A DNA stretch of 64,000 nucleotides, taken from contig QPMI01000005.1 in assembly GCA_004431415.1 (NCBI GenBank), positions 744,001 through 808,000 of the forward strand, written 5' to 3'. Made by a program: the position numbers and the translations under genes. The notes under the pieces are model-generated. The model did no database searches. It was not told the DNA's origin and saw only the letters and a program-made list of their open reading frames with translations. Source of the stretch: Cyanophora paradoxa (Eukaryota; Glaucocystophyceae; Cyanophorales; Cyanophoraceae). Of the stretch, positions 31,966 through 44,634 are shown piece after piece. Every line of letters starts with the position of its first letter. Position 1 is the first letter of the stretch.

Positions 31966-34900
31966 GTGAGAAACGAGACGAGAGGACGGGGTTGGGGGAC
32001 TAGGGCAGGGCGGGGCCCGGAGGCCCGTGCGCCGGGCCGGCTCTGTTCGGGCCATGCACGGCCCAGGCGGCCTAGCTCTGGGCCTAGGTCAAGCTCTAGA
32101 CTAGGCGGCGGCGACGGCGGAGAACGCGTTCCCCCGGGAGACATGTGCCATACAGGGCCCGGGACTAGGACTAGGCCCGGCTCGAGACTGGCTGGCTGCG
32201 CACCGGCCGTTGGAGTGCGCCGCGTGCGCGTGCGGCGGCTCCGAGGCGAGTGAGGGGGCGAGCGAGGCGGCGCGCTCCGCGGGCCGGAACGAGGCCGGGG
32301 GCGAGGCCGAGGCCGAGGGCGAGGGGGCGGGGGGGCCGCGCTCGCGGTCCGCTCCGAAGGATGCGGAGCGCTCCGAGGGCGGCGCGGAGAAGGAGCCGCT
32401 GGAGGGGATCGAGGGGGGCGGCAGGAAGCTGCGCCGGGGGGCGCCGCGCCGGGAGGTGAGGCGCGAGGCGAGGCGCGAGGCGAGCAGGGTCAAAAGGCGC
32501 GCGGCAGATGAGGGATCGATGTCTAGGCTTGTTAGACATGGCTCGTGGCAAGAATGCATCTAAGAGTCTCTTGCATCTGGGCCGGACCTGGAGGCGAGGC
32601 CGGCGGGCTCGGCAATCCTTTCTATTTCTCTAATACCAATTAGGCCTCCTTTGATGGAATGGGCCTCGCATCTCAGAGTCCCTAGTATCGGGGCGGGACC
32701 AGGCCCCCCTCTGCAGTTCTCTAACACCGATTCTCGATTCTTTCTCTCCTGTACCCTGGGCGGACCTGGAGGCGAGGCCGGCCGGCTCGGCGGGGGTGGG
32801 CGAGGCGGAGGCGAGGAAGCGGCGGAGGGGCTCGCAGTCCTCCCTGTCCCTGCGGGGGCGGGGGCGGCAGCAAGCGGATATTCAGTGTGGCTTCCTAAGA
32901 ATCCAGTTCTATGTCTTATAGCACGACCTATGTGTGCTAAAGCGAAATAGCATATAAGACCGGGTCATATAGAGGAGGCCCGGCCGGTCAGCGGGGCGGT
33001 GGCGGCCGCGGCCCGTCGGTCTATGCCGTTTATAAGCTTAAGCCTAAGGGGGCCCGCAGGGGCGTCAGCGGGGCGAGGGCGGCCGGGGCGGCCGGGCCGG
33101 GGCGGCGCTGGCGAGCGGGGCTAATCTAAGCCGGTTATAAGCCTACGCCTAAGCCTAAGTCAGCGGGTGGGGGCGGCCGGCTCGAAACATAGAGCCCGCG
33201 GGGGCCGAGGATCAATATTAGGATACATCTTAGGATCCCAGGATGAACGGCCTAGGGCGCCTATTATGAAGCGGGCGCACTGGAAGGAGGCCTGGGCTAG
33301 GATAAATACTACTAGAATGCTAGGATAAATCTTTGGAATTATCTCAGGATAAATATTAGGACGCTATAAGACCGGGTCATGTAAGGCATTAGAAGCGCAC
33401 TGGAAAGAGGCCTGGGCGGCGGCGAGGCGGTTGACGCGGGGCGAGGCCGGCCCGCTCCCCGACGAGCGCGGCGAGGCCGCCGGCCGCCCCTTCGGCGTCT
33501 CCTGCGCACGCGCGCAAAAGGGGGTGAGAGGCGCAGGTTCGAAGCGAAGAGCAGCGTGGGGACGGCCTATAAAGAGGCTTCAGGCCTAGGTGGCGGGACG
33601 GGGAAAGAAAGAGACGGGGCGGGTGGCCCACGAAGATGGCCTAAGAGAGGGGCGGGCGGAAACTGTGGACGGGCCAACGAAGGCGGGCTGCTGGGGCGGG
33701 GACGAACCGGTGAGACGCTGACGGCAGCGGAGGGCGTGAACGCAACCATCTGCGAACGAAGTGAAGGGGGGGGGGGGCGGTCAGAGGCTCAGTACAAAAA
33801 CAGAAAAGGCACCTATTAGAGGAAAAATAGATAAAACAAATAAAGTACCACTCAGTACTAGATCTAGGCTATGAACAATAGAAAGGGAACCTTCGGGAGG
33901 GCGACGGCGTCTTTCGCGTTTTAAAAGGAACGGCTTAGAAATAGCTTCAGGGCGCCAGCCCGTCCTATGACTCTATGATAAATCCTGAATCCTAGAATTA
34001 GGACGCTATAAGCCGTCCTCCAGGCATTAGTAATATAATAGAAAGGGAACCTTAGGGAGGGCGACGGCGTCTTTGGCGTTTTCGGCATTAGGAGCGACGA
34101 CGGAGACGTTGGAGGAGTCGACGTCGACGGCGAGCGGCGCCCGCGGGGAGGCGCCGCCCGCCAGGGGCGCCGAGGGCGAGGGCGAGGGCGAGGGCGGCGC
34201 CCCCGCCGGTTCGGCAGCCTCCGCCGCCGCCGCCGCCGCTCCTGCGAGCGGTGAGGGCTGGGCGCTCTCCGGCCTCCCGCCAAAGTCCACCTCGAACGTC
34301 CCGAAGGCCCTCTGAGGGTTTATTATTAGAGTTCATTTGAGCCCTGTGGAACTCTATGGAACCCATTCACCTCGCGCTCCTCGACGGCCACGGAGGAGGA
34401 GCAGCGGGAGCTGTTCTCCCCGAAGCCGTTCGGGCCCGGCGGGAGGGGCGAAGGAGCCTGCAGCGACGCGGCGACGCCTAGGCCTAGGCCTTGGGAGCCG
34501 GGGCTGGGCTGGGCCGGGCCGGGGCTGGGCGATTCGGCCGGGGGCGGCAGCAGCTCCACGGAGGGCAGCCGCGGCGGCGGCGGGCGGCCGCCGGCCACCA
34601 CCGCGTGCGGCGTGGACCCCGCGCTGTGGGCCGACGCGGCCGCGACGGCCGTGTCGAAGCTGATTCCCATCGACGGGGGGCTCGTCGGCGCCGACTGCGC
34701 CCCACCGTGCATGTGCGCGCCCGCCCCGACCTGAAAAGTTGGCTGGTTGGTCAAACACTCTTTGGAATGAGGTCATCAAGGTTAAGATGGATTAAGAGTC
34801 TATTAAGGGATGGCCTTCGTTCGTTCGTCAGAGGAGGCGTGTGAAAGGGGAAGGTTCCTGTGGGCGCGCGCGGGGGAGGGGAGGGGCGCACCGCGGCAAT

Positions 34901-37900
34901 CGTGCCCAGTCCAGTGGGAGAAGAGGAGATCCGGCACATGGCCTGCCCGCCCCCCCGCCAGATTAGATCAAATCAGATCAGATCAGATCAAATTAGATAA
35001 GATTAGACTAGATTAGATTAGATTAGATTAGATTAGATTAGATTAGATCAAATTAGATTAGATTAGATTAGATTAGATTTCCGTCCTCGCCCGCCCCATC
35101 TGACGGGCATGGCACATGGCCCGCCCGCCCGCCCGCCCGCCCGTCAGATGGGGCGGACGAAAACAGAAAGACAGCCACGTAAATCAACGAAAAACAATAG
35201 GCGGATAGGGGAAAGAAGCGATTTCCATAGAAGCTAAGCCCGCCCGCCCGCCGGCCCGCCCGCCCGGCCCGCCGGCCCGTCAGATGGGGCGGGCGAGGAC
35301 GGAAAGACGAGGCGGGTGAGGGTAAATCAACTACGAAGCTAAGCTATAGCCTCTAAATTTCCGGAAATTTCCTGAAGCTGTAGCTTTTTAAAGCTGTAGC
35401 TTCTTGAATTTCCTAGAAGGCCGCCTAGGCGTACGCCGCCTTGATCGGTAAGCTAGGGCGGCCCCCTCAAATTGTAGCCTTTAAGCGCACCTCGGCGTAG
35501 GCGGCTTTGATCGACGTGCTGCGGCGGAGGGCCTCGATGGCGCGGGGCGTCACGCCGTGCCGCGCGTGCAGGGGGCCCCGCGAGGCCGGGGAGGCCGAGC
35601 CGCGCCCCCGCAAGCCGGCCGAGTCGAGGGACTCGGGCTTGGGCGAGCCAGAGGCGGCGCGGGACGAGGCGGCGGAGGCGGAGGAGGGGAGGACGTTCAG
35701 CGGGGACGAGGGGAGGCGCGCCCGGCCCGTCCGCTCGACCGCGCCGGTGCCGGGGGCGGCGGCGGGGGCGGGGGCGGGGGCTGCGCGCTCCGCCCCGACG
35801 GCTGCGAGGATCCCGGGGAAGCCGGGCGCAGCGACCGGGGGCTCGGCGTGGCCGTCGATGTTGAGCTGTCGCCGTCGACGCAAAGTCAGGCGAGCCCCGC
35901 CTCTATGTAAGGAGAGATGGGAGCCTATTCGAAGCAGGCGAAGCAGCTTTGTTGAGATCTAGAGCGCTCCAGAAGCGCGGCGGGGGCGGATATCCGGCGG
36001 AAATCCGCGGTAGAACTCGGACCTGGGCGCGGGCGGCGTCCGCGAGCATCTCTAGGTCCTCTAAATCCTCTACGAATCAAAGGTTCTAATATCCATCTCA
36101 AGGCTCTCAATGTAGGAATCAAATATTAATGCTAGAAACTAGAGAAGCCCTCAGGGTCCTCTAGGGAATCTGCCGGAAACTCGGACCTGGGCGCGGGCGG
36201 CGTCCATGAACATGGAAAGGGCGAGAGATGGAAATGCGGGAAAACTAGAAACCAGAGACGGAAATGAAGAGGTTCTCTAGGCTCTCTAGGTTCTCTAGGT
36301 TCTCTAGGTTCTCTAGGTTCTCTAGGTTCTCTAGGCTCTCATGTCCATTCGGACCTGGGCGCGGGCGGCGTCCATGAGCATGGCGAGGGCGCGGTCCGTG
36401 GCGGCGGCGCCGCTGGCCCGCCGCTGGGGCGCCGCCGCCGCCGCCCGCGCCGCCGCCGACCCGCTCTCCGACCGCGCCGCGGGGCTGCGTATGCGCGCGT
36501 GCCGCGGAGCGAGTCAGCGGCGCTCTTCTAAAACCTGCTAAAACCTAGGACCGAGGCCTCCTTTAGGTCCCAGCGTTCCTAATAGCTCTTCTTTTGAAGA
36601 TGGACGCTCCCGATAGTCAGCGACGCGCGCTCTCGATGGGAAGACCTGAGAGTTAGGCTTCTACGACCTAAGAAGAAGAACCCAGGGCGCCATCGCCCCC
36701 GCTTATTTACTTTCCTTTGATTCCCGCCCCCGCTTATTTAGTGTAAGCTTCGAGGCCTTGGAAGATCTAGAGAGCCTCTGGGGCTTAGTTAGGTCCGGGC
36801 GCTTTGATTTCCGCCCCAGCTTATCGAGTTCCAGTTACAGCTTTCGCCTCCAGGCACGCGCACCTTGCAAGGCCTGGGTTCCTGCTGGGCGCCGCGTCGA
36901 GGAGGACCGGCTCCTCCCCCGGCCCCTCCTCCGCCCCCGCGAGCGCCTCCTCCTCGCCCCCCACCGCCGCCTCCAGCTCCTGTCGGATCAAATCAGATCC
37001 GATCCGATTCGGTGCGGTTGCGCTGTCTCGAAACGTTGAAATGCGTACCCGCTGCTCCTCTTCGCTGGCGGCGCCGCAGACGCCGCGCGCCGCGCGCGCG
37101 CGGCACCGCTTCAGCGCCTGAAGGAGCTTGCCTGCGAACGAAGAGAAGCGGTCAAGAGATCCGAGGCTAATAATAGCTCGAAGAAGCTAATTATAGGCGA
37201 CGCACTGTGCGTGATGGGCTTGCGGATGGGCAGCGCCCCGCGGACGGAGGAGCCGCCCACGCTTGATTGGCCGGAGGCGACGGGCGAAGAGCCGGATGGC
37301 GCGTGGGCCGACCCCGAGCTCGAGGTCCCGCCCCCGAACAGCGGCGGCTGCGTGCGCGGCCGTCAAATGGGAGACGAGAGATAGCTATAGGTCAGGCAGG
37401 TAAAAAGCTATCTCTCCATTCATCTACATTTAGACTAAAAGCGAGAGATAGCTTTAACATTTATCTCCATGAGTGTCAGGGTTGACGCCCCGTGGCCCCC
37501 ATTAGATAAGAAAGCCTTTTAGGGTCGGTGAATCGCATCGTATAGAGGAGTTTCTAGGTTGGCTATGACCGGATATGGTGTTTCTCTAGAAGGATCGTGG
37601 AAGGGAAACATCAAAGCGTCGAACTCGCCTCGAGGACGAAGACGGTGAGGCGGGAGCGGGCCATGGCGTCGACGAGGGCGCGCACCAGCCGCGGCTCCGC
37701 CTCCAGCGCCAGCCGGTCCGCCTGCCCCCGCCGGTAAGAAAGGGGAGGAGGGGGGAAGGGGCGAGGTGTGTATCGTGGGCCATGACGGGGCTAAGGAGGT
37801 GGAGGGGGGGAGCGGGCGAGGAGGCGAGGAGAAGGCGTCTAATTTCAGGCGACGGCAACAACGAGCAATAGAGGCCGCCGCGACAATAGAGGGGCGCACG

Positions 37901-40900
37901 AAGACGACGGCAAAGGCGCCTATACATCATCACCAGCGTCTAATTATAAGAACTAGGAATAGAAGGGCAAAGAACCAGGAATAACAATAAGAACTACTAG
38001 ATTAGAACCAGTTGATGATAAGGGGGCGCACGAAGACGACGGCGAAGGAGGGGGACTCGAGGGCGGCGGGCAGGCCCCGCTCGAAGCGGGCCAGCGCCGG
38101 CGCGAAGTCCTCGCACGCCGACGAGGACGAGGAGGCCTCCAGCGATTCGACGTACCCCGAGATCTGCGCTATTATTAGACCAGAAGAATAGAGCAGGGGG
38201 CGAGGCGCTTCGGGCCAGATTCAAGTATCTCTCGTTCAATTCTTTCAATTTAACTTTCAGGCGCACAGCGCCGAAGGAACTCTCGGAGCTTCTAGCAGGC
38301 AGGGAAGCACTAGAATCGATTCCTGATCTAACATAAAGAAGGCCCAGGGCTTGCTCACCAGGGCGGCGATCTCGGGGCGGGGGTGGAGGACGCTAGATTC
38401 ACTTCAGGCAAGATTAGGTTCCCTCCCTCCCTCCCTGTTAGGTTCTCCTGGTCTAAAAATAGCTCACCAGGGCGGCGATCTCGGGGCGGGGGTGGAGGAC
38501 GCTAGATTCACTTCAGGCAAGATTAGGTTCCCTCCCTCCCTCCCTATTAGGTTCTCCTGGTCTAAAAATAGCTCACCAGGGCGGCGATCTCGGGGCGGGG
38601 GTGGAGGACGCTAGATTCACTTCAGGCAAGATTAGGTTCCCTCCCTCCCTCCCTATTAGGTTCTCCTGGTCTAAAAATAGCTCACCAGGGCGGCGATCTC
38701 GGGGCGGGGGTGGAGGACGCTAGATTCACTTCAGGCAAGATTAGGTTCCCTCCCTCCCTCCCTATTAGGTTCTCCTGGTCTAAAAATAGCTCACCAGGGC
38801 GGCGATCTCGGGGCGGGGGTGGAGGACCAGGGCGCGGGCGCCGCGGAACTCGCGGGGTCGGCCGGGCCCCAGCGCCGCCTCCTCGATCCCCGACGGCCGC
38901 GGCGTCGTCGGCAGGCTGCGCTCGCGCGCGCAGGCACATCGGTCAGATATAGAGGCGCCTGACCAGGGCCGGGGCTCGGCTCGGCTCGGCGCCCGCTTCG
39001 AGTCCGATCTCATCTAATTCTAACCTATCCCTTGACCGAGGCGCCTGACCGAGGCGCCTAATTCTAATCTAATTCATCTAAGTCCGAGGCGCCTGACCAG
39101 GGCCGGGGCTCGGTTCGGTGCCCGCTACTATCTATTTCGATCCCATCTAATTCCAATCTATCCCTTGGGTCCTCCGCGCCGCACCTGGCGGCGAAGGAGG
39201 CGAGCTCCTCGCCGCTCGGGAGGCCGCACTTCGCCGTGAACCAGAAGGCGCTGCGGCGGGGGCGGGGGCGAGGGCGGGGGCACGCCGGGCGAGGTCGGAC
39301 CAGAAAAGGAGAGGGGCGAAGGGGGGGGGGGGGGGGGGGGCGGGGCGGACCTGCCGGCGCCCGGGGTGGAGTCGACGCCGATGGAGCCGTCCATCAGCGC
39401 CGCCAGCTCCTTCGAGATCGCCAGCTGCGCGGTCGAGGGGGAGGAGGAGAATGTCAGAGGGGAATGGATAGATAGGTGGGCGGCAGGTGCTCTTTGACTA
39501 ATCTGAGCTGGATATAGTAAAGGAGGCTCTCAGTCGACCGCGCGCCCCACGGGCGCAGCTGAGCCCCCCGGGGGGCCCGCGGCGAGATCGCGAGCTGCGC
39601 CCAGATGTCTCTCACTGTCGAGCACTCTAAATCTAGGGCTTCTATGTAATCTTCTGTCTTTATTATCATCATCAAACTCTTCAATATCAAGGGAGAGGGA
39701 TAGGTAAGCGGCGGGCGGGCGCCGGGGAGCCGTCTGCTCTATAATTCTCTCAGAGGGAGATAGGTGGGCGGCGGGCGCTGGAAAAGAACTGGTGGTTCCG
39801 AGATGGATGTCAGTGCAATGATTCTGGGCCTCTAGATTCTATGCCGTTGAAGACGTTTCTTACCATCGAGCTATATGTCGAATTTTTATGCCTTAGTATC
39901 AAGCTCTCTCTATAAAAAATCTTATCGCGTCTGGCGCACCCCGAGGCCGGTGCCCTGGAACTTGCGCGTGCTGCTCGTGTCCACCTGCGAGAAGCGGCGG
40001 AAAAGCTTCTCCTTCTCCTCGCTGCAGGGCGCCGCGTGAGGCGGGGGGGGGAAGGTAAGGGAGGGGTACGCACTCGCGGATGCCGAGGCCCGTGTCCCGT
40101 ACGACGAACTTGATCGTCACGTACTTGCGCCGCTCGTCCGTGGTGTTCCTGCAGGCACGCGGGCGGGCGGGCGGGCGGGGCGGTCGGTCAGGGCCGCCAG
40201 CGAGCGACGGGGGGACGAGGGCTCTAGCTCCAGCCCTAGCCTAGGGACCCGTTCTTCTAGAGCCGGGCGGGCGACGCGGGGCTTGCGGCCGAGGGGCGCA
40301 CCAGAAGATGCTGGCGACGCTGCGGCGCAACTAGACTAGGACCCCAAAGGAAGATTTAGATCTAGATCTCGACCCTCTAGACCAAGGGAGGACGCGGCGG
40401 GGCGCACCAGAAGATGCTGGCGACGCGGGGCGTCTGGTTCTCCGAGGGCGTCGGCGCCGGCTCCTCCCCCGCCGGCACCTGCGCGCCCCGGTTCAGGAAT
40501 GGCGGGAGAATAGCTGGAGTCCCGCCCCGCCCTTCTCAGTTTCCTCCAGTTCATAATCTCTCCGATATAAGGCGCCTTCCCAGCCTTCTGGCTTCTCTAA
40601 CTTCTTACTTCGCCTTTCTGGCTTCTTTAACTTCTCCAGCCGCTCGAAAAGGACGCGAGAGAGCGGGTGAGCGCACGACGGAGACGGAGACGGAGACGAA
40701 GCCGGTCTTCGTGAACTTGACCCCGTTCGCTGCGCGGGGCGCGTGAGGGGGAGGGCGCGGGGGAGGGAGCCGGGGCGCCGCGCAGCGGGCGTGGGGGAGG
40801 GGGCCGGGGCGGGGGCGGGGGCGGAGTCATGTTTAGGGAGCTAGCTCGTGAGAGGCGCGGCCGGCGCGGGCGCGGGGGACGGGAGAGCCGAGTCCAGCTC

Positions 40901-43900
40901 TGGCGGGGCGGGGCAAGGCGGGGCGCGCAAAGGAAGTTGAGGAGGGTCTGCCCACTAAAAGTTCGGGATCGACCAAAAATTCGGGATCGGCCAAAAGTTC
41001 GGGATCGAAGGAAGATATCGGGGACGGGCGGGGCGGGGCGGGGCGGGGCGCACAGAGGAAGTTGAGGAGGATCTGCCCGAGCCTGCGTCGCGGGGGAGGA
41101 AAAGCGGTCGGGCCGGCGAGGTCAGGTCAGCAGGGAGGGGCAGCAGGCCAGGGCCGGCCAGAGGGTGGGTGCTTTGAGGCGGATCGGGCGGGGCGGGCGG
41201 GGCGGGGCGGGCGGAGCGGGCCGCTTAGGGCGGGCCCAAAACCTGGCTTCTAATCTCTAGTTTCTAGTCCAAAGTCAGACGCCAGTCCTTCTCTCTGGGC
41301 GGTGCGGGGGGGGCGGGGGGGCGGGCGGACCGCTTGGGGTCGGCGTAGACGACGGGCGGGCAGTCCTTCGACGCGATCGAGAGCAGGTCTGCGGCGAGGC
41401 GCGCCCGCCCGGCGCGTCCAAGTCAGCCCGGCCCCGGCCCCGTCGTGCGACCATTTCTTTCCCGTTGGCAGGCGCGAGCGAGGCGGTCGCAAAGGGCGCA
41501 CCGAGGCCCTTCTCGCAGCTCTGCATGACCTGCGTGCAGGGAAAGGGTCGGTCGGCCGCGGATCTGGATCCGGACGGTGGAGGAAAGACCAGGCGCGACG
41601 TGTGTGGGCGGAGGATGCCTAGGCCAGGGGCCGGGGGCCGGGGCGGAGGCCTAGGCCTAGGCCTAGGTCTAGGCCTAGGAGGAGCGGGAGGGGGCCTAGG
41701 AGGAGGAGGCCTAGGCTAGGGGCGGGTCGGGGCGGGGCCGGGGCCGGGGGCGCACGACGCAGTCGAGGATGTTGGCGATCATGCGGTCGAGGCAAAAGAC
41801 CTCCGGCTGCAGCTCCAGCTTCCCCGCCTCGATCTGAGAGAGGAAAAGTTCGACGAAAAGTTCGGGATCGAAGAAAAGTTCGGGATCGAAGGGAGAGCGG
41901 GATCGAAAAAGTTCTGGAGGTGGGAAGGGTGGGGGGGGGGGGGGGGGGGTGGGGGGGGGGGGGGGGACCGGACTTGGAGAAGTCGAGGACGTCGTTGACG
42001 ATGGCCATCAGGCTCGTCCCGCAGCTGCCGCCAGGCAGCTGTCAGCCAAAGAAACCCGGGGGGCCGAAGGGAGGGGGCCGGCTGACCTGTGGACGATGGT
42101 CGCGTACTCGGCCTGGTCTGCGTCTGCAGGGCGCCGGCGCCGGTAAGCGGCGCGCCCTCTGGACGAAAGGCGCGCCCGCGAGGTGCGCGCATTTCTTTCT
42201 GCTCTCGAAAGACGTCGCCACTTCTAGAACGGAAGCTCGCCTAGCTAGAGCCCCCGCCACGCCCGCGATGGACCTAGTTCCCTCCTAGGCCCCCAGACAA
42301 GGCGCGTCCGTCCGTACGGCTCGAGGCTCATGATCAGGCTCCAGCGGCGCCGCGCGCACCGAGGTCCGTCTCGAGCAGGAGCTGGCTCATGCCGATGATC
42401 CCGTTCAGCGGCTGCGGCCCCCGCGCGTGAGCGGCGGGGGGGCGCGGGCGGGCGTGAAGAGGCACCGTGCGGATCTCTACGGGGGTCGGTGGGAGAGAGA
42501 GGCGCGAGAAGAGTAAGAAGATGCAAGAGCAAAAGGCCAAACAAAGAAAAGGCGGCCGGCCGCGAACCCTGCGGACAGAGGAGAGTAAGTGCGCGATCGA
42601 TCATAGCTCGCGCGACACAAAGAGGCGCACGTGGGAAATGTTGGCGAGCTGTGAATCGCGGCGGAAAGGGACGAAGCGAACTCGTCAGCCGAAACCGACA
42701 GGCAGACAAACAAGCAATCACAACAAGAACAATCTATGATGCTAACTGCAATTACAAGGGGGCGGATTATATGATATATAATGCTGTCTTATGTAATGCA
42801 GATCACGAATGCTGTATAAAAAGAGGGCGGACGAGCGGGGAGGGGCGGACGAAGGAGCGCTCGGCGGGCTATATTATCTATGATGCTATGTTATCTATAA
42901 TGCTGAATCTATAATGCTATATCTATAATGCTATATAAGGGCGGGCGGGGCGGGGCGGGGCGGACGAAGGAGCGCTTGGCGGCGTTGGAGGCCTGCGCCT
43001 CGCGCATCGAGGCCTGCACCGCCGCCTCCTGCTCCTTCGTCCGCGTCCTGCGGGGCGGGGAAGGGAGGCCCTGTCCGTCAGCCAAGCAAGACGCAAGATC
43101 TAGAGAACGGAGATCCTTGTAGCACAGGTTCGGCTGCGCTAAACGGCCCCAGGTCCATAGCATAGCGGCGTGGGAGCTAATGGGTCGCGCGCCAGCCAAA
43201 GACGAAGACGAGGAAGAGGAGGAGGAACGAGCGGGCTCCGCCGGAAGCCTATGCGTCTAACAGTCCGGACTGTTCCGGGGGCCTTTCAGCATCGACTAAA
43301 AGTTCAGGATCGAAGAAAGATATCGGGTGCGGGAAGAGGAAGGGCCCGGGCGCACAGGTCGCGGACGATGCCGGTGAACATCTTGCGGCCGTTCACGTGG
43401 AACTCGTTCATCGCCACCTGCGAAAAGAGGCTTCGATTGGGGATCGACTTAAAGGTCGGGATCGACGAAAAATTCGGGATCGACTCAAGGTTTCTTAAAG
43501 ATCCTAGCTTTTATCTAGCTCAAAGATCCTTTAAGATCCTAGCTTATGAGCTCGTTCATCGCCACCTGCGCCCGAGGCGGCGCGGTCGGCACACGTCCGA
43601 CGCGGCCCCGGCGGGGCGCCGCGAGGCGCCGCGCAAGCTACAGGCTCTGCATCCGTCTACGAGCATCGCCCAAGGCGGAGGCGTGGGCATCGTCTCACGA
43701 GCATCGCTCAAGGTTCCTTTCGGATTCTAGCCCCTTATTCGTCATATTCTTCTGTTTAGGGGGCAGACCTCGATGGGAGAGAGCTCGCCATTGGCGCGGC
43801 GTCTTTGGCTTCTAGCTTCACGATTCTAGCTTTAATTTAAGATCCTTTAAGATCCTAGCTTTAATTTAAGTTAAGATCGGACCTTTAAGATAGGATTTTC

Positions 43901-44594
43901 AAAGATCCTAGCTTTAAGATCTTTTAAGCTCCCTTTATATTCGGACCTCGATGGGGAAGAGCTCGCCGTCGGCGCGGCGGCCGACGAGCTCGCGGGAGGA
44001 GCCCGCGAGCGCCTCGAGGCGCGTCCCCTCGAGCCCCGGGACCAGCGCCGAGAGCGGGCGCCCCAGGATGCCCTGCGCCGCCGTCAGAACTTTTCGTCGA
44101 TCCCGAACTTTTGGTCGATCCCGAACTTCTAAGACGGCCAGGAGACGCGGGCAGCGAAGATGGCGGGGCGGGCGTCTAAATGGCGGCCAGAGGAGTCCGA
44201 GGTCAGAATACGCGAACAAACTTACGGGTCACGCAAGCTCGTGCAGTCAACGAGCGGGCGTCTTAATTAAACGACAGGCGGGGCATTCCGCGGAGGCGGG
44301 CGGCCCCCGGAGAGCGCGCGGCGCATTTTAAGGGCGGGGGCGTGCGCTTGCCTTGATGGCGATGCCGAAGGTGCGCTCGACGGCGGCGTTGGCCTGCGAG
44401 GCGACGTAGAAGTTCGGGATCGACGGAAAGTTCGGGATCGACGGAAAGTTCGGGATCGAAGGAAGGGCCGCCCCCGCACCTGCGAGACGACGTAGAAGGC
44501 GTCCGCCGTGATAATGCAGTCTGCGGGGGCGCGGAGGGGGCTTTGAGTTGGACGCTCGACGTTTGGTTCGAGGGGCTCGCGATCGTGTCATCTC

Positions 44595-44634
<40 letters not shown>

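Larger units (their letters stand above)
31895..37140 (-). other. Low-complexity linker between degenerate and true receiver
   Basis: Exons rich in Ala, Ser, Pro and Gly include SKLLQALKRCRARAARGV, GEEEALAGAEEGPGEEP, SGAAATDRALAMLMDAARAQ, LNIDGHAEPPVAAPGF through TSIKAAYAE, AQSAPTSPPSMGISFDTAV, RAFGTFEVDFGGRPES, ETPKGRPAASPRSSGSGP, REDCEPLRRFLAS and PSIPSSGSFSAPPSERS. It is disordered by composition and probably a flexible tether. Exons between 32,990 and 33,300 are not resolved. Confidence 0.5.

Noticed and set aside
34960-35080. Internal telomere repeat (GATTA)
   Set aside because: The unit is a pentamer with GATCA variants inside an intron, not a telomeric hexa- or heptamer with G-tracts.
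38355-38827. CRISPR array (regular direct repeats)
   Set aside because: Repeat units are 109 bp with no unique spacers, and they copy an exon boundary in a eukaryotic gene.
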